Positions 15,119-25,106 of a stretch of 64,000 nt of DNA are shown here, in pieces. The notes under the pieces are model-generated. The model searched no databases. It worked only from the letters and a program-made list of their open reading frames with translations, and was not told the origin of the DNA. The position numbers and the translations under genes were made by a program. The stretch spans positions 143,945-207,944 of the forward strand of contig NZ_JARGEM010000004.1 of NCBI RefSeq assembly GCF_029211225.1, in the 5' to 3' direction. Each line of letters begins with the position of its first letter. The stretch's first letter is position 1. The stretch comes from Antiquaquibacter metalliresistens (GTDB lineage: Bacteria > Actinomycetota > Actinomycetes > Actinomycetales > Microbacteriaceae).

Positions 15119-17917
15119 ATGCAGCCGACCGTCACCGCGGTGCTGGTCGCCCGAAACGGGGCGAAGTACCTGCCGAGAACCCTCGCCGCACTCGCGGCGC
15201 AGACTCGGCGACCCGATCGGGTGATCCCGGTCGATGCCGGTTCGTCGGATGCCACGGCCCGTCTGCTCTCCGAGGCCTTCCCCGCGCGACTCGTGTCGAC
15301 TCCTGGGCGGCGCACGTTCGGCGCCGCGGTCTCCGCGGCCCTCCAATCGGAGCCGGCGCCCGAGTCGCCCGACGACTGGCTCTGGTTGCTCGGTCATGAC
15401 AACGCGCCCGCGCCGGACGCGCTCGCGACCATGCTGGGAGCGGTCGAGATCGCGCCGTCCGTCGCGGTCGCAGGTCCCAAGCTCATGCGCTGGGACGACG
15501 CCGCGGTCATCGCGAGTTTCGGTGAGACGGTCACCACCCTCGGTCGATCCGTCGAACTCGTCTCCGGAGAACTCGATCAGGCCCAGCACGACTCCCGCAG
15601 CGACATCCTCGCGGTCGCCGCGGGCGGCATGCTCGTGCGCCGCCGGGTCTGGACGGCGCTCGGCGGATTCGATCCGGCTCTGCCGAGCGTGGATGCCGCA
15701 CTCGACTTCTGCGTCCGCGCCCGTCTCGCCGGCCATCGCGTCGTGGGTGTCGCCGGCGCGCGGGTCGCCAGCGCCGGTCCGCCCGAGCTGTTCGGACGGC
15801 GCTCGGTCTCCGCCGGCGCACAGAACCGCATCCGGCGGGCGGCGCAGCTGCACCGGCGCCTGGTCTGGGCCAAGCCCGCGGCCGTGCCGCTGCACTGGCT
15901 CACGCTCGTGCCGCTCGCGGTGCTGCGCTCCCTCGGTCACCTCGTCGCGAAGCGCCCCGGCTGGGTGGGTGGCGAGCTCGCTGCCGGACTCGCGGCGGCC
16001 TTCGACACAGGCGTCGCACCCGCACGTCGAACCCTGCGTCGCAATCGGCAGTTCAGCTGGGCGGCCGTCGATCCGCTCCGGATGCGATGGGCCGAGGTGC
16101 GCGAGCGTCGCGCGGCCGAGCGTGCGGCCCTGGCTCCCGCCGCCCGGCCGCGGGAGCGGGTCGGATTCTTCCTCGGCGGCGGTGCCTGGGTGGTGCTCGT
16201 CATGGCGATCGTCGGCGTGGTGTCCTTCGGAAGGTTCGTCGGCGCGGATGCCATCGCCGGCGGCGGGCTGCTGCCGTTGAGCGCAACCGTCGGTGAGTTG
16301 TGGAGTCACGTCGGCGTCGGCTGGCATGACATCGGGGCCGGATTCTTCGGCGCGGCGGACCCCTTCGCCGCGCTGCTCGCGGTGCTCGGCACCCTCGCGT
16401 TCTGGGCGCCGTCGTTCTCCGTCGTGCTGCTCTACCTGGTGGCGATGCCCCTGGCGGCACTCGCCGCCTGGTGGTGCGCGGCGAGGTTCGCCCGCGGCGC
16501 GTGGGGTCCGGCGATCGCCGCCCTCGGGTGGGCGCTCGCACCGCCCTTCCTCGCATCGCTCGACACCGGTCACCTCGGCGCGGTGATCGCGCACGTGCTG
16601 CTGCCCACGCTCGTGCTCGCCGTGGTGAACGCCGCCCGCAGCTGGTCGATGTCCGCGGTCGCCGCCCTGCTCTTCGCCGCCGTCGCGGCCTCCGCGCCGT
16701 CGATCGTGCCGGCGCTCGTCGTCGGGATCGTGGCCTGGGCCGTTGTGAACCCGCGGGGCGCGCTTCGGGTGCTCGGCATCCCGCTGCCCGCCGCCGCGCT
16801 CTTCGCCCCGCTCGTCATCGAGCAACTGGCACGCGGCAACTGGCTCGCCCTGTTCGCCGACCCGGGACTTCCCGTCGTGACGACCGCGCCGTCGGCCCTG
16901 CACCTCGCGGTCGGCGGCGGGCTCGCCGGATGGGATGGCCTGCTGTCCTCGCTCGGACTGGACACCGTCGCCGCGCCGATCGTCGTGGTGGTGCTGCTCG
17001 CGCCGTTCGCGGTGCTCGCCGTGCTCGGGGCGTTCCTTCCGGGGGCGGCGCGCGGCATCCCCGCCCTCGTCGTGGCACTCCTGGGCTTCGTGACCGCCGT
17101 CACCGCCTCGCACATCGAAGTCACGATCGTCGGAGCGGCGACCACGCCGATCTGGCCCGGAGCCGGCCTCAGCCTGTACTGGCTGGGACTACTCGGCGCC
17201 GCCGCCGCCTCCCTCGACGCGTTGCGGCGGGCGGCCACCGTGCCCGCGCTCGTGGCGACGCTGGGGCTCGTGCTGCTCGCCGTGCCCGGGATCACCGCCG
17301 CGGCGTCCGGAGCGACCGCGACGGCACCCAGCAACGGACGTCTGCTGCCGGCGTTCGCGGCCGCCGAGGCGGCGGCACGGCCCGGTCTGGGCACCCTGCA
17401 GCTGACCGCGCAGCCCGAGGGCGGCGCGGCCGTGGCGCTGCACCGCGGTCAGGGCACCACCCTCGACGAGCAATCGACGCTCGCCGCCACGGACACGCGC
17501 CTCGATGATGCCGAGGCCCGATTGGCCGTGCTCGCCGGCAATCTCGCGTCGCGCTCCGGGTTCGAGATCACCGGCGAGCTCGATGACCTCCAGATCGCCT
17601 TCGTGCTGTTGACGAACGGTGACGGCGCCGACCAGCAGCGCATCGCCGAGGCGCTCGACGGCAATCGCAACCTGACGCCGATCGGTGCCACGGCATCCGG
17701 CACGCTGTGGTACTACTCGGCGCTCGCCGAGGGCGACGCGCCCTCCGGGCCGGGACCGGCCTCGACCACGCTCGGGGTGGGGGTGCTCGTGGCGCAGGGG
17801 ATCGTGTTCGGCTTCACACTGCTGCTCGCGATCCCGACGACGCGTCGGCGACGCGTGCGCTCGGCCAAGGCCGACGCGGAATCCGGCACCGAGGAGACGG
17901 CGGGGGAGAGCCGATGA
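15119..17917 (+). CDS. GT2 glycosyltransferase fused to a large polytopic membrane domain
   Basis: A 932-residue protein. Residues 1 to about 230 form a GT-A fold: TVTAVLVARNGAKYLPRTL, VDAGSSDAT for the nucleotide-sugar site, and GGFDPALPSVDAALDFCVR for the acceptor region. From about residue 340 onwards there are a dozen or more membrane segments and, near the C-terminus, a non-membrane stretch before a final helix. The same architecture lies beside whiB2 in many actinobacteria and is presumed to act in lipid-linked cell-envelope glycan synthesis. TAGTCT (15103-15108) lies 10 nt before the ATG. The stop overlaps the next start as ATGA. Confidence 0.82.
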   Translation: MQPTVTAVLVARNGAKYLPRTLAALAAQTRRPDRVIPVDAGSSDATARLLSEAFPARLVSTPGRRTFGAAVSAALQSEPAPESPDDWLWLLGHDNAPAPDALATMLGAVEIAPSVAVAGPKLMRWDDAAVIASFGETVTTLGRSVELVSGELDQAQHDSRSDILAVAAGGMLVRRRVWTALGGFDPALPSVDAALDFCVRARLAGHRVVGVAGARVASAGPPELFGRRSVSAGAQNRIRRAAQLHRRLVWAKPAAVPLHWLTLVPLAVLRSLGHLVAKRPGWVGGELAAGLAAAFDTGVAPARRTLRRNRQFSWAAVDPLRMRWAEVRERRAAERAALAPAARPRERVGFFLGGGAWVVLVMAIVGVVSFGRFVGADAIAGGGLLPLSATVGELWSHVGVGWHDIGAGFFGAADPFAALLAVLGTLAFWAPSFSVVLLYLVAMPLAALAAWWCAARFARGAWGPAIAALGWALAPPFLASLDTGHLGAVIAHVLLPTLVLAVVNAARSWSMSAVAALLFAAVAASAPSIVPALVVGIVAWAVVNPRGALRVLGIPLPAAALFAPLVIEQLARGNWLALFADPGLPVVTTAPSALHLAVGGGLAGWDGLLSSLGLDTVAAPIVVVVLLAPFAVLAVLGAFLPGAARGIPALVVALLGFVTAVTASHIEVTIVGAATTPIWPGAGLSLYWLGLLGAAAASLDALRRAATVPALVATLGLVLLAVPGITAAASGATATAPSNGRLLPAFAAAEAAARPGLGTLQLTAQPEGGAAVALHRGQGTTLDEQSTLAATDTRLDDAEARLAVLAGNLASRSGFEITGELDDLQIAFVLLTNGDGADQQRIAEALDGNRNLTPIGATASGTLWYYSALAEGDAPSGPGPASTTLGVGVLVAQGIVFGFTLLLAIPTTRRRRVRSAKADAESGTEETAGESR

Positions 17918-19428
17918 GCGATCCTCTGGAGCCTCGGGGCGAGAGCGTCGACGCGGACGAGCTGTTCCCCGAGCAGGACCTGCCCGAAGCGCGCGTCAAG
18001 CGGCAGGTGACCGCGCGGGGCGCCGCGATCGCGGGGGCGCGCGTGGTTGCCGGACTCGTCGGACTCGGCGTGGCGGCGCTCACGATCGGGGGCGCCGCCC
18101 TCATCCCGTTCCCGACCGTGCGTTCCACGCCGCCGAGTCAGCTGATCGAACCGGTGCCGACCGCCCAGCAGCTCGTCTGCCCCGGTGCCGTGCTGCGGCT
18201 GGCCGACGAGGCTGGCGAGGGTGCGACGACGTCGTCCGCCCTCGGCGCACCGACGATCTCCTCCGACGCGAGCACCGGCACGGTGGATTCGAGCGCCTTC
18301 AGCCAGTCGGATGCCGCGACCGGCGGCACCCGCGAGGCCCCGACCCTCATCAGCACCCCGCCGTCGGCCTCGGGCGATGCGGAACCGCCGCTCCTGAGCG
18401 GAGCGCAGGCGCAACTCGTCGCCGAGGGCGAGTACGTCGGCCTGGCCGCCGCCTCGTGCCAGGTCGCGAGCGGCGAGGCATGGTTGGTGGGCGGGTCCAC
18501 GACGGTGGGCCGCACGACGCTGCTGACGCTCAGCAATCCCACCGAGGTGCCCGCGACGGTCGATCTCACGCTGTACGGGGAGTCCGGCCAGATCAGCGCG
18601 CCCGGCACCAGCGGCATCGTCGTCGCGCCACGCGGCCAGCGGGTGCTCTCGCTTGCCGGTTTCCGACCGGATGTGCTCTCGCCGGTGGTCCGGGTCGCGA
18701 GCCGCGGCGGGCTCGTGGTCGCCGATCTCCAGCAGTCGCTCGTGCGCGGGCTGCTGCCCGGCGGCGTCGACATCGTCGGACCGACGGCGCCCTCGACCGA
18801 GAACGTGATCCCCGGCGTGGTCATCGCCGACCCCGCGGCGGTGCAGCCGCTGCTCGGCGGCGGTGCCGCGTTCGAGGATGTGCGCACGGTGCTGCGACTG
18901 TTCGCCCCGGGCGAGGAGGGCACCGAGGCGACGGTGCGGGTCATCCCGGAAGGCGGCACCGAGACGGGCAACTCGTTCCAGTTCTCGCTCGAAGCGGGCC
19001 GGGTCGCGGAGGTGCCGCTCGACGAGCTCGCATCGGGCAGCTACACCGTGCGGGTGGAGACCGCGGTGCCGGTCGTGGCTGCGGTGCGGGTGACGGCCGC
19101 CGCTGGTGAGAGCACCGACTTCGCCTGGGCGACCGCAGCTCCCGTGCTGACCGGGAGTGCGCAGGTGACGGTCGCCGACGGACCTGGCCCGCTGCTGCAC
19201 CTGCACAACCCTGCGGCGGAGCTCGTCACGGTGCTGGTGGGCGACGTGCCCGTGGAAGTGCCGGGCGGCGGCTCCGCGACGGTGCCGGTCGAGGGTGGTC
19301 GGAGCATCCTGCTCACCGGCTTCGAGCGCCTGTACGCGGCCGTGAGCTTCGTGGACGCAGGCATGATCGCCCACTACACGGTGCCACCGCCCGGTGTCTC
19401 CTCTGGGCCGATCGTGATCTACCCCTGA
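17914..19428 (+). CDS. DUF5719 family membrane-anchored exported protein
   Basis: 504 residues: a cytoplasmic N-terminus of about 45 residues, one membrane helix (GARVVAGLVGLGVAALTIGGAAL), then an extracytoplasmic beta-rich region with repeated short modules such as TLLTLSNPTEVPATVDL and LLHLHNPAAELVTVLVGD. It is the usual partner of the GT2 gene before it (ATGA overlap, GGGGGAGAG upstream). The function of DUF5719 is not established; the location suggests envelope glycan assembly or binding. Confidence 0.78.
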   Translation: MSDPLEPRGESVDADELFPEQDLPEARVKRQVTARGAAIAGARVVAGLVGLGVAALTIGGAALIPFPTVRSTPPSQLIEPVPTAQQLVCPGAVLRLADEAGEGATTSSALGAPTISSDASTGTVDSSAFSQSDAATGGTREAPTLISTPPSASGDAEPPLLSGAQAQLVAEGEYVGLAAASCQVASGEAWLVGGSTTVGRTTLLTLSNPTEVPATVDLTLYGESGQISAPGTSGIVVAPRGQRVLSLAGFRPDVLSPVVRVASRGGLVVADLQQSLVRGLLPGGVDIVGPTAPSTENVIPGVVIADPAAVQPLLGGGAAFEDVRTVLRLFAPGEEGTEATVRVIPEGGTETGNSFQFSLEAGRVAEVPLDELASGSYTVRVETAVPVVAAVRVTAAAGESTDFAWATAAPVLTGSAQVTVADGPGPLLHLHNPAAELVTVLVGDVPVEVPGGGSATVPVEGGRSILLTGFERLYAAVSFVDAGMIAHYTVPPPGVSSGPIVIYP

Positions 19429-19457
19429 GCCGGCCGACCGGCTGACGACGGCAGCGT

Positions 19458-19901
19458 TCAGAGGTGACGGAACCGCTCCGGGGCGAGATCCCAGGGGTCC
19501 TTGCCGAGCAGCTCGGCGACGGCACGGAAGACGCAGCTCTCCACCAGCATCCTGCGGTGCAGGTCGTCATGGCGGTGCAGTCTGGCCAGTCGCTCGATGG
19601 TCAACCGGTACAGGATGACCCGCCGCTGTGCGGCGAGCACTCGCCACCGCTCCACGATGCGCGCGTCGACCGGCTCGGCAGGCAGCCCCGCGATCTCGAA
19701 CCTCACGTCCGCGAGCTCCTCGGGCCAGAGCTCCTTGAGATACTCCGCTGTGGATGCCACCGTCATCTCGAAGAAGTCCTCGCGGCTGCGCAGCACCGGC
19801 AGATGCGGCCCCGCGACGGACGAGCGGATGCCGCGCCCGTGACGGTCCCGCCAGCCCGGCCGCACCGATGCCGACGCCGATCGTCTCCCGCTACGCGCCA
19901 C
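19458..19901 (-). CDS. Rv3259-type metallopeptidase-family protein lacking HExxH
   Basis: A 147-residue protein that matches in plan the small metallopeptidase-like protein found between whiB2 and manB in actinobacteria: an N-terminal GPHLPVLRSREDFFEM, a central FEIAGLP, and a C-terminal segment where a zincin would show HExxH. Here that segment reads HRRMLVESCVFRAVAELLG, with no HExxH, so zinc proteolysis is doubtful. The likely start is GTG 19901 with TAGGAT ending 6 nt upstream on the minus strand. It is convergent with the DUF5719 gene and divergent from the DUF3499 gene. Confidence 0.7.
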   Translation of the reverse strand: MARSGRRSASASVRPGWRDRHGRGIRSSVAGPHLPVLRSREDFFEMTVASTAEYLKELWPEELADVRFEIAGLPAEPVDARIVERWRVLAAQRRVILYRLTIERLARLHRHDDLHRRMLVESCVFRAVAELLGKDPWDLAPERFRHL

Positions 19902-19949
19902 CTCACGATCCTAACGGCGAGGCTGCGCGGTGGCGCCGCGATCGGGTCG

Positions 19950-19955
19950 TAGGCT
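19950..19955 (+). promoter_or_regulatory. Leaderless -10 element of the DUF3499 gene
   Basis: TAGGCT ends 7 nt before GTG 19963. On the other strand TAGGAT (19908-19913) ends 6 nt before the metallopeptidase-like gene's GTG, giving another divergent leaderless pair. Confidence 0.45.
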
Positions 19956-19962
19956 CGCCATC

Positions 19963-20178
19963 GTGACCGGTCGAGTGTGCAGCAAGGTCGCCTGCAGCCA
20001 GGAGGCGAGCGCGACGCTCACCTACGTCTACGCGGACTCGATGGCGGTGCTCGGCCCGCTCAGCCTCGTCGCCGAACCGCACTCCTACGACCTCTGCGAT
20101 CGCCACTCCCAGTCGTTGTCGGCACCGCAGGGTTGGCAGATCGTGCGGCATGTAGTTTTAGGGCATGAGTTCAGCTAG
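19963..20178 (+). CDS. DUF3499 family small cysteine-containing protein
   Basis: A 71-residue protein with the DUF3499 signature: CSKVACSQEASATLTYVYAD, then GPLSLVAEPHSYDLCDRH and a closing PQGWQIVRH. The CxxxxC and the C..H pair could bind a metal. GTG 19963 is preferred; earlier in-frame codons add residues not seen in the family. Its last 14 bases overlap the start of manB. In mycobacteria and streptomycetes the same gene precedes manB. No function is established. Confidence 0.8.
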   Translation: MTGRVCSKVACSQEASATLTYVYADSMAVLGPLSLVAEPHSYDLCDRHSQSLSAPQGWQIVRHVVLGHEFS

Positions 20179-21589
20179 CCCCATCGACCTCGCACCGTTC
20201 ATCAAGGCATACGACGTCCGCGGACTGGTCGGTTCGCAGCTGACCGATGAGGTCGTGCGCGCACTGGGCGCGGCGTTCGCCGACGAGGTCGGCGCTGCGG
20301 GTCGGGACCTCATCGTCGGCCATGACATGCGCGACTCCTCGCCCCGCTTCGCCGACGCCTTCACCGGTGGGGCCACCGCCCGCGGGGCGAACGTCGTCTC
20401 GATCGGGCTGTGCTCGACGGACGAGACGTACTACGCATCCGGTCGGTACGACGCGCCGGCCGCCATGTTCACCGCCAGTCACAATCCCGCCACCTACAAC
20501 GGCATCAAGTTCAGCCGAGCGGGCGCCCAGGGCATCAGCTTCGAGACCGGGCTCAAGGCCATTCGGGATCGGGCGCAGGCGTACCTGAGCACGGGCATCC
20601 CGGAGGTCGAGACGCCGGGCACGCCGCGCGAGCTCGACGTGCTCGCCGAGTACGCCGCCTACCTGCGGGAGCTCGTCGACCTGACTGGCATCCGTCCGAT
20701 CCGCGTCGTCGTCGATGCGGGCAACGGCATGGGCGGCATGACCGTGCCCGCGGTGCTCGGCACGGCGGCGGGCCTGCCCTCGCTGCCGATCGAGATCATC
20801 CCGATGTACTTCGAACTCGACGGCACCTTCCCCAACCACGAGGCCAACCCGCTCGAGCCGGCGAACCTCGTCGACCTGCAGAAGGCGGTCGTGGAGCACG
20901 GTGCCGATCTCGGCCTCGCGTTCGACGGCGATGCCGACCGGTGCTTCGTCATCGACGAGCTCGGCGCTCCGGTCGGCCCGAGCGCGGTCGCGGCCATCGT
21001 CGCGCTCCGCGAGATCCAGCGGGTGCGGGCGACGCAGCCGGAGGGCGACATCGTGGTCATCCACAACCTGATCACCTCGCGCATCGTTCCCGAGACGATC
21101 GAGAAGGCGGGTGCCATCCCCGTGCGCACCAACGTGGGCCACTCGCTCATCAAGGATCGGATGGCCGAGACCGGCGCGATCTTCGGTGGCGAGCACTCCG
21201 CGCACTACTACTTCCGCGACTTCTGGGGCGCCGACAACGGCATGCTGGCCGCGATGCACCTGCTCGCGGAGTTCGGCGCGCAGCCCGGCGCGCTGTCCGC
21301 GCTCGCGGCCGAGTACATGCCCTACGCGCTCAGCGGCGAGATCAACTCGACCGTCACCGACGTGCCCGCGGCGTACACCCGCATCGTGGAGGCGTTCGCC
21401 CCGATCGCCGATTTCGACGAGCTCGACGGACTCACCGTCACCGGCCGCGTGGCCCCCGGCCAGCCGTTCTGGTGGTTCAACGTGCGTCCGTCGAACACCG
21501 AGCCGCTGCTGCGGCTGAACGTGGAGGCGGGGACGCAGGCGGAGATGGCGCGGATCCGCGACGAGGCTCTCGCGCTCATCCGCGCTTAA
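20165..21589 (+). CDS. manB: Phosphomannomutase/phosphoglucomutase
   Basis: A 474-residue alpha-D-phosphohexomutase. The phosphoserine loop is [14 protein letters not shown], the Mg-binding loop is DGDADRC, the sugar-specificity loop is [10 protein letters not shown], and the phosphate-binding loop is [12 protein letters not shown]. All four domains are complete. It converts mannose-6-phosphate to mannose-1-phosphate (and possibly the glucose pair), following ManA. TAGTTT at 20153-20158 ends 6 nt before ATG 20165, so a leaderless internal promoter may add to read-through from DUF3499. Confidence 0.92.
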   Translation: MSSASPIDLAPFIKAYDVRGLVGSQLTDEVVRALGAAFADEVGAAGRDLIVGHDMRDSSPRFADAFTGGATARGANVVSIGLCSTDETYYASGRYDAPAAMFTASHNPATYNGIKFSRAGAQGISFETGLKAIRDRAQAYLSTGIPEVETPGTPRELDVLAEYAAYLRELVDLTGIRPIRVVVDAGNGMGGMTVPAVLGTAAGLPSLPIEIIPMYFELDGTFPNHEANPLEPANLVDLQKAVVEHGADLGLAFDGDADRCFVIDELGAPVGPSAVAAIVALREIQRVRATQPEGDIVVIHNLITSRIVPETIEKAGAIPVRTNVGHSLIKDRMAETGAIFGGEHSAHYYFRDFWGADNGMLAAMHLLAEFGAQPGALSALAAEYMPYALSGEINSTVTDVPAAYTRIVEAFAPIADFDELDGLTVTGRVAPGQPFWWFNVRPSNTEPLLRLNVEAGTQAEMARIRDEALALIRA

Positions 21590-21617
21590 CGTCGCCAGAG
21601 GCTGCGAGAATAGTGGC

Positions 21618-23084
21618 ATGACTTCAGCCACGAGCACCGCCCTGCCCTTCAAGGTCGCCGACCTCTCACTCGCAGCGTCGGGTCGACACCAGATCCGACT
21701 GGCCGAGCACGAGATGCCGGGGCTCATGGCGCTTCGCGAAGAATTCGGTGCGAGCCAGCCCCTGAAGGGCGCCCGAATCGCCGGCTCGCTGCACATGACC
21801 ACGCAAACCGCCGTGCTCATCGAGACCCTCGTCGCGCTCGGCGCCCAGGTGCGCTGGGCCAGCTGCAACATCTTCTCGACGCAGGATGACGCCGCCGCCG
21901 CGATCGCGGTCGGTCCGACCGGAACCCCCGACGCCCCCGCCGGCGTCCCCGTGTTCGCCTGGAAGGGCGAGACGCTGGAGGAGTACTGGTGGTGCACCGA
22001 GCAGATCTTCGACTGGTCTGCGGAGGGCTTCGACGGCCCCAACATGATCCTTGACGACGGCGGGGATGCCACGCTGCTCGTGCACAAAGGCCGCGAGTTC
22101 GAGCTCGCCAAGGCCGTGCCCCCGACGCCCGCCGACGCGAGCCACGAGTACGGCGTCATCCTCGACGTGCTCCGCCGCTCGCTGGCCGCCTCACCGGACC
22201 GCTGGACTCGCGTCGCCGCCGAGATCAAGGGTGTCACCGAGGAGACCACCACCGGTGTGCACCGCCTCTACGAGTTCGCGAAGAACGGTGAGCTGCTGTT
22301 CCCCGCGATCAATGTCAACGACTCGGTGACGAAGTCGAAGTTCGACAACAAGTACGGCATCCGGCACTCGCTGCCCGACGGCATCAACCGCGCCACCGAC
22401 GTGCTCATCGGCGGCAAGGTCGCCTTCGTCGCCGGCTACGGAGACGTAGGCAAGGGCGCCGCCGAGGCGCTTCGGGGCCAGGGCGCGCGCGTGATCGTGT
22501 CCGAGATCGACCCCATCAACGCGCTGCAGGCGGCGATGGACGGTTACCAGGTCACGACGATCGAGAGTGTGCTCGGCGACGTGGACATCTGGGTGACCGG
22601 CACCGGCAACGAGAACGTCATCACCGTCGAGCACCTGCTGGGCATGAAGCACCTCGCGATCGTCGCGAACGTCGGGCACTTCGACAACGAGATCGACATC
22701 GCCGGTCTCGAGGCGCTGCCGGGTGCGGTGAAGGTGGAGATCAAGCCGCAGGTGCACGAATGGCGTCTGCCCTCGGGCAAGAGTGTGCTCGTGCTCAGCG
22801 AGGGGCGGCTCATGAACCTCGGCAACGCGACCGGGCATCCCTCGTTCGTGATGAGCAACTCGTTCTCGAACCAGGTGCTCGCGCAGATCGAACTGTGGGC
22901 GAACAATGCGGATGGCCGCTACGAGAAGACCGTGTACGTGCTGCCCAAGCTCCTCGACGAGAAGGTCGCCCGCCTGCACCTCGACGCGCTCGGTGTGCGC
23001 CTGACGACCCTCAGCCCGGAGCAGGCCGCCTACATCGGCGTGCCGGTGGAGGGGCCGTACAAGGTCGACCACTACCGCTACTAG
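21618..23084 (+). CDS. ahcY: Adenosylhomocysteinase (SAH hydrolase)
   Basis: A 488-residue cytosolic NAD-dependent enzyme splitting S-adenosylhomocysteine into homocysteine and adenosine. [15 protein letters not shown] and the [13 protein letters not shown] region form the substrate site, GYGDVGKG is the NAD-binding loop, and the C-terminus PYKVDHYRY carries the Lys/Tyr that reach the neighbouring subunit's NAD. The long form (about 490 residues with the central insert) is usual for bacteria. Only 28 bp separate it from manB and no riboswitch is present there. Linkage with manB is conserved in actinobacteria. Confidence 0.95.
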   Translation: MTSATSTALPFKVADLSLAASGRHQIRLAEHEMPGLMALREEFGASQPLKGARIAGSLHMTTQTAVLIETLVALGAQVRWASCNIFSTQDDAAAAIAVGPTGTPDAPAGVPVFAWKGETLEEYWWCTEQIFDWSAEGFDGPNMILDDGGDATLLVHKGREFELAKAVPPTPADASHEYGVILDVLRRSLAASPDRWTRVAAEIKGVTEETTTGVHRLYEFAKNGELLFPAINVNDSVTKSKFDNKYGIRHSLPDGINRATDVLIGGKVAFVAGYGDVGKGAAEALRGQGARVIVSEIDPINALQAAMDGYQVTTIESVLGDVDIWVTGTGNENVITVEHLLGMKHLAIVANVGHFDNEIDIAGLEALPGAVKVEIKPQVHEWRLPSGKSVLVLSEGRLMNLGNATGHPSFVMSNSFSNQVLAQIELWANNADGRYEKTVYVLPKLLDEKVARLHLDALGVRLTTLSPEQAAYIGVPVEGPYKVDHYRY

Positions 23085-23185
23085 TCCCACCGGTCGCGGC
23101 TGGAGCTACGACCTGGGGGACGGAGTCGTGCGGCCCTCCCCGGCGTCACAGCTCCCGCTACGGCGGATGTGGGGGGCCGGGGGGG

Positions 23186-24043
23186 CTAGCCGCGGTCCGG
23201 GAACCCACGCGGCATCCCACCCAGCACGGGGGCGAGGCGGTCCAGCCCGGCCTTCTCGAGCTCAAGGGCGGCGAACTCCCGCTCGCGGCGCAGCACCGCG
23301 ACCGCGGCGAGGAACGGCTCGGCGCCCGACGCGGGCAGTGGCGAGACGCGCACGGCGACCTCGTTCGCGAGCTCCCGCGCGAGGCGCGCGCGCGAGTCCG
23401 GCGTCATGGCGCTGGCCTGGGCAAGGAACTGCGCCACGCGTCGCGCGAGCGCATCGGGGAGCTTCGCGACATCCGCGGTCCTCGACCACTCCACGAGCTC
23501 GAGCGGCATGCCGAAGGCCGGGGGCACGAGGCGCGCGACCCGCTCGTGCTGGCTGTAGGTTCCGGCGACGAGGTCGCCGAGCCGCTTCGCGCGCCCGTTG
23601 AGCAGGGCGATGATCGAGGCCATGCCGCCGAAGGTGAAGTAGATCTCGAACACACCCGTGAGCGCGCGGATGAAGGCGTGCCGGAACCCGATCGACCCAC
23701 CATCGTCGCGCACCACCCGCGCACCGATGGCGAGCTTGCCGAGCGATTTGCCCTGCGTGAGGGTCTCGACCGCGGTCGGGATCACGACGATCGCGAGCAC
23801 GAGACCGGTGATCGTGATCGCGCGGGTGATCGCCTCGTCGAGACCGAGCTGCCCGGCGAGGTTCAGGAACACGATCGCCAGCACGAGATACGTGCCGAAG
23901 TACACGAGCCAGTCGATGATCGCCCCCGCCGCACGCAGCACGAAGCTCGCGGGTCGAAGGTCGAGGGCGACCGCCTCGCCGGTGACGAGCTCGTCGAGGC
24001 GCTCATCGTGGGCAATCGCTCCGGATGCCGCGGCAGTGGCCAT
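23186..24043 (-). CDS. RDD family membrane protein
   Basis: 285 residues. The N-terminal half is an RDD domain with three to four membrane segments: LRPASFVLRAAGAIIDWLVYF, then GKSLGKLAIGARVVRDDG, which is the family's conserved loop, and RLGDLVAGT. The C-terminal half (about residues 170-285) is a soluble alpha-helical, charged tail. It is divergent from SpoIIM across 16 bp, an arrangement found beside ahcY in many actinobacteria. The role is unknown, perhaps transport or membrane stress. The 101-bp gap from ahcY is G-rich and holds nothing I can name. Confidence 0.8.
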   Translation of the reverse strand: MATAAASGAIAHDERLDELVTGEAVALDLRPASFVLRAAGAIIDWLVYFGTYLVLAIVFLNLAGQLGLDEAITRAITITGLVLAIVVIPTAVETLTQGKSLGKLAIGARVVRDDGGSIGFRHAFIRALTGVFEIYFTFGGMASIIALLNGRAKRLGDLVAGTYSQHERVARLVPPAFGMPLELVEWSRTADVAKLPDALARRVAQFLAQASAMTPDSRARLARELANEVAVRVSPLPASGAEPFLAAVAVLRREREFAALELEKAGLDRLAPVLGGMPRGFPDRG

Positions 24044-24059
24044 GCCATCATTGAACCAG

Positions 24060-25055
24060 ATGGACCTTGACGCCTACACCGCCGCCCACCGCGCGGAGTG
24101 GGACCGCCTTGCCGAACTCGGGTCGCAGCGCCGCTTCAGCGGGGCGGAGGCGGATGAGCTCATCGAGGGGTACCAGTCCGGCGCGAGTCAGCTCTCGGCG
24201 ATCCGCACCACCGCGGGCGCCTCGGTGCAGGGCGACCGCCTGTCGCTGTGGCTGAGCCGCGCGCGGCTACGGTTCACCGGTGCATCCGCGAACGTGCTGA
24301 GTCAACTGCCGCGGTTCTTCGTCGCGCAACTGCCCGCCGCCCTGTTTCGCATCCGCTGGTTGAGCCTCGCGGTCGCGCTCGCGACGGCGATCATCGCCGT
24401 GCTCTACGGCTTCTGGGCCGCGGCCAACCCCGCCGTGCTGGCCTCGATGGGCTCGACCGCGGAGCTCGAGCGGTACGCGAAGGAGGACTTCGTGAACTAC
24501 TACTCCGAGAACTCCGGCACCTCGTTCACGGGGTTCGTCTGGACCAACAACGCGTGGCTCGCCGCCCAGTGCATCGCCTTCGGCATCGTCGGCGTCTACG
24601 CCCCCTACCTGCTCTTCACGAACGCGCAGCAGCTCGGACTCACCGCCGCGATCATGGCCGAGTTCGATCGGCTCGACGTGTTCTTCCTCTACATCGCCCC
24701 GCACGGACAGCTCGAGCTGTACTCGATCTTCGTCGCGGGTGCGACCGGGATGCGGATCTTCTGGGCCTGGATCGCTCCCGGCCCGCGCACCCGGGCCCAG
24801 TCGCTCGCGCACGAGGGCCGCGCGTTCTTCACGATCGTCGTAGGTCTCATCCTCGCGCTGCTCGTCTCCGGCATCATCGAGGGCTTCGTCACCCGTCAGG
24901 ACTGGCCGTGGCCGATCAAGATCGGCATCGGCACGCTCGCGCTCGCCGCGTTCCTGGTCTACCAGTGGGTCGTCGGTCGCCGCGCCGCGCGAGCCGGCGA
25001 GACCGGCGACCTCGACGAGTTCGAGGCGGGGGCGCGGCAGCTCGTCGCGGGCTGA
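24060..25055 (+). CDS. Stage II sporulation protein M (SpoIIM)-like membrane protein
   Basis: 331 residues: a cytoplasmic helical region of about 95 residues, then five to six membrane segments. Family features include FTGFVWTNNAWLAAQCIAFGI and PHGQLELYSIFVAGATG. In spore formers SpoIIM takes part in engulfment with SpoIID/P. In non-sporulating actinobacteria the homologue sits with RDD and MoxR/DUF58 genes, as here, and its role is unknown. ATG 24060 is used because upstream in-frame codons run through the divergent RDD gene. Confidence 0.82.
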   Translation: MDLDAYTAAHRAEWDRLAELGSQRRFSGAEADELIEGYQSGASQLSAIRTTAGASVQGDRLSLWLSRARLRFTGASANVLSQLPRFFVAQLPAALFRIRWLSLAVALATAIIAVLYGFWAAANPAVLASMGSTAELERYAKEDFVNYYSENSGTSFTGFVWTNNAWLAAQCIAFGIVGVYAPYLLFTNAQQLGLTAAIMAEFDRLDVFFLYIAPHGQLELYSIFVAGATGMRIFWAWIAPGPRTRAQSLAHEGRAFFTIVVGLILALLVSGIIEGFVTRQDWPWPIKIGIGTLALAAFLVYQWVVGRRAARAGETGDLDEFEAGARQLVAG

Positions 25056-25073
25056 CGGGACCTTCGTCCTTTT

Positions 25074-25100
25074 TTGAGTGATTCACGATAGGGCTAGACT
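25074..25100 (+). promoter_or_regulatory. Promoter and palindrome of the Fur-catalase operon
   Basis: TAGACT (25095-25100) ends 6 nt before the GTG at 25107, the layout of a leaderless promoter. TTGAGT (25074-25079) is a possible -35. GTGATTCAC (25078-25086), a 9-nt palindrome, lies between the two, a position where a Fur-type repressor would block the polymerase. Confidence 0.5.
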
Positions 25101-25106
25101 CGGGTC

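Noticed and set aside
14666-17113. Open frame of more than 800 codons opposite the GT2 gene
   Set aside because: Arg/Gly/Glu/His-rich shadow composition with no domain; the plus-strand gene has clear glycosyltransferase motifs.
21590-21617. SAH riboswitch upstream of ahcY
   Set aside because: Only 28 bp separate manB and ahcY, too short for the aptamer.
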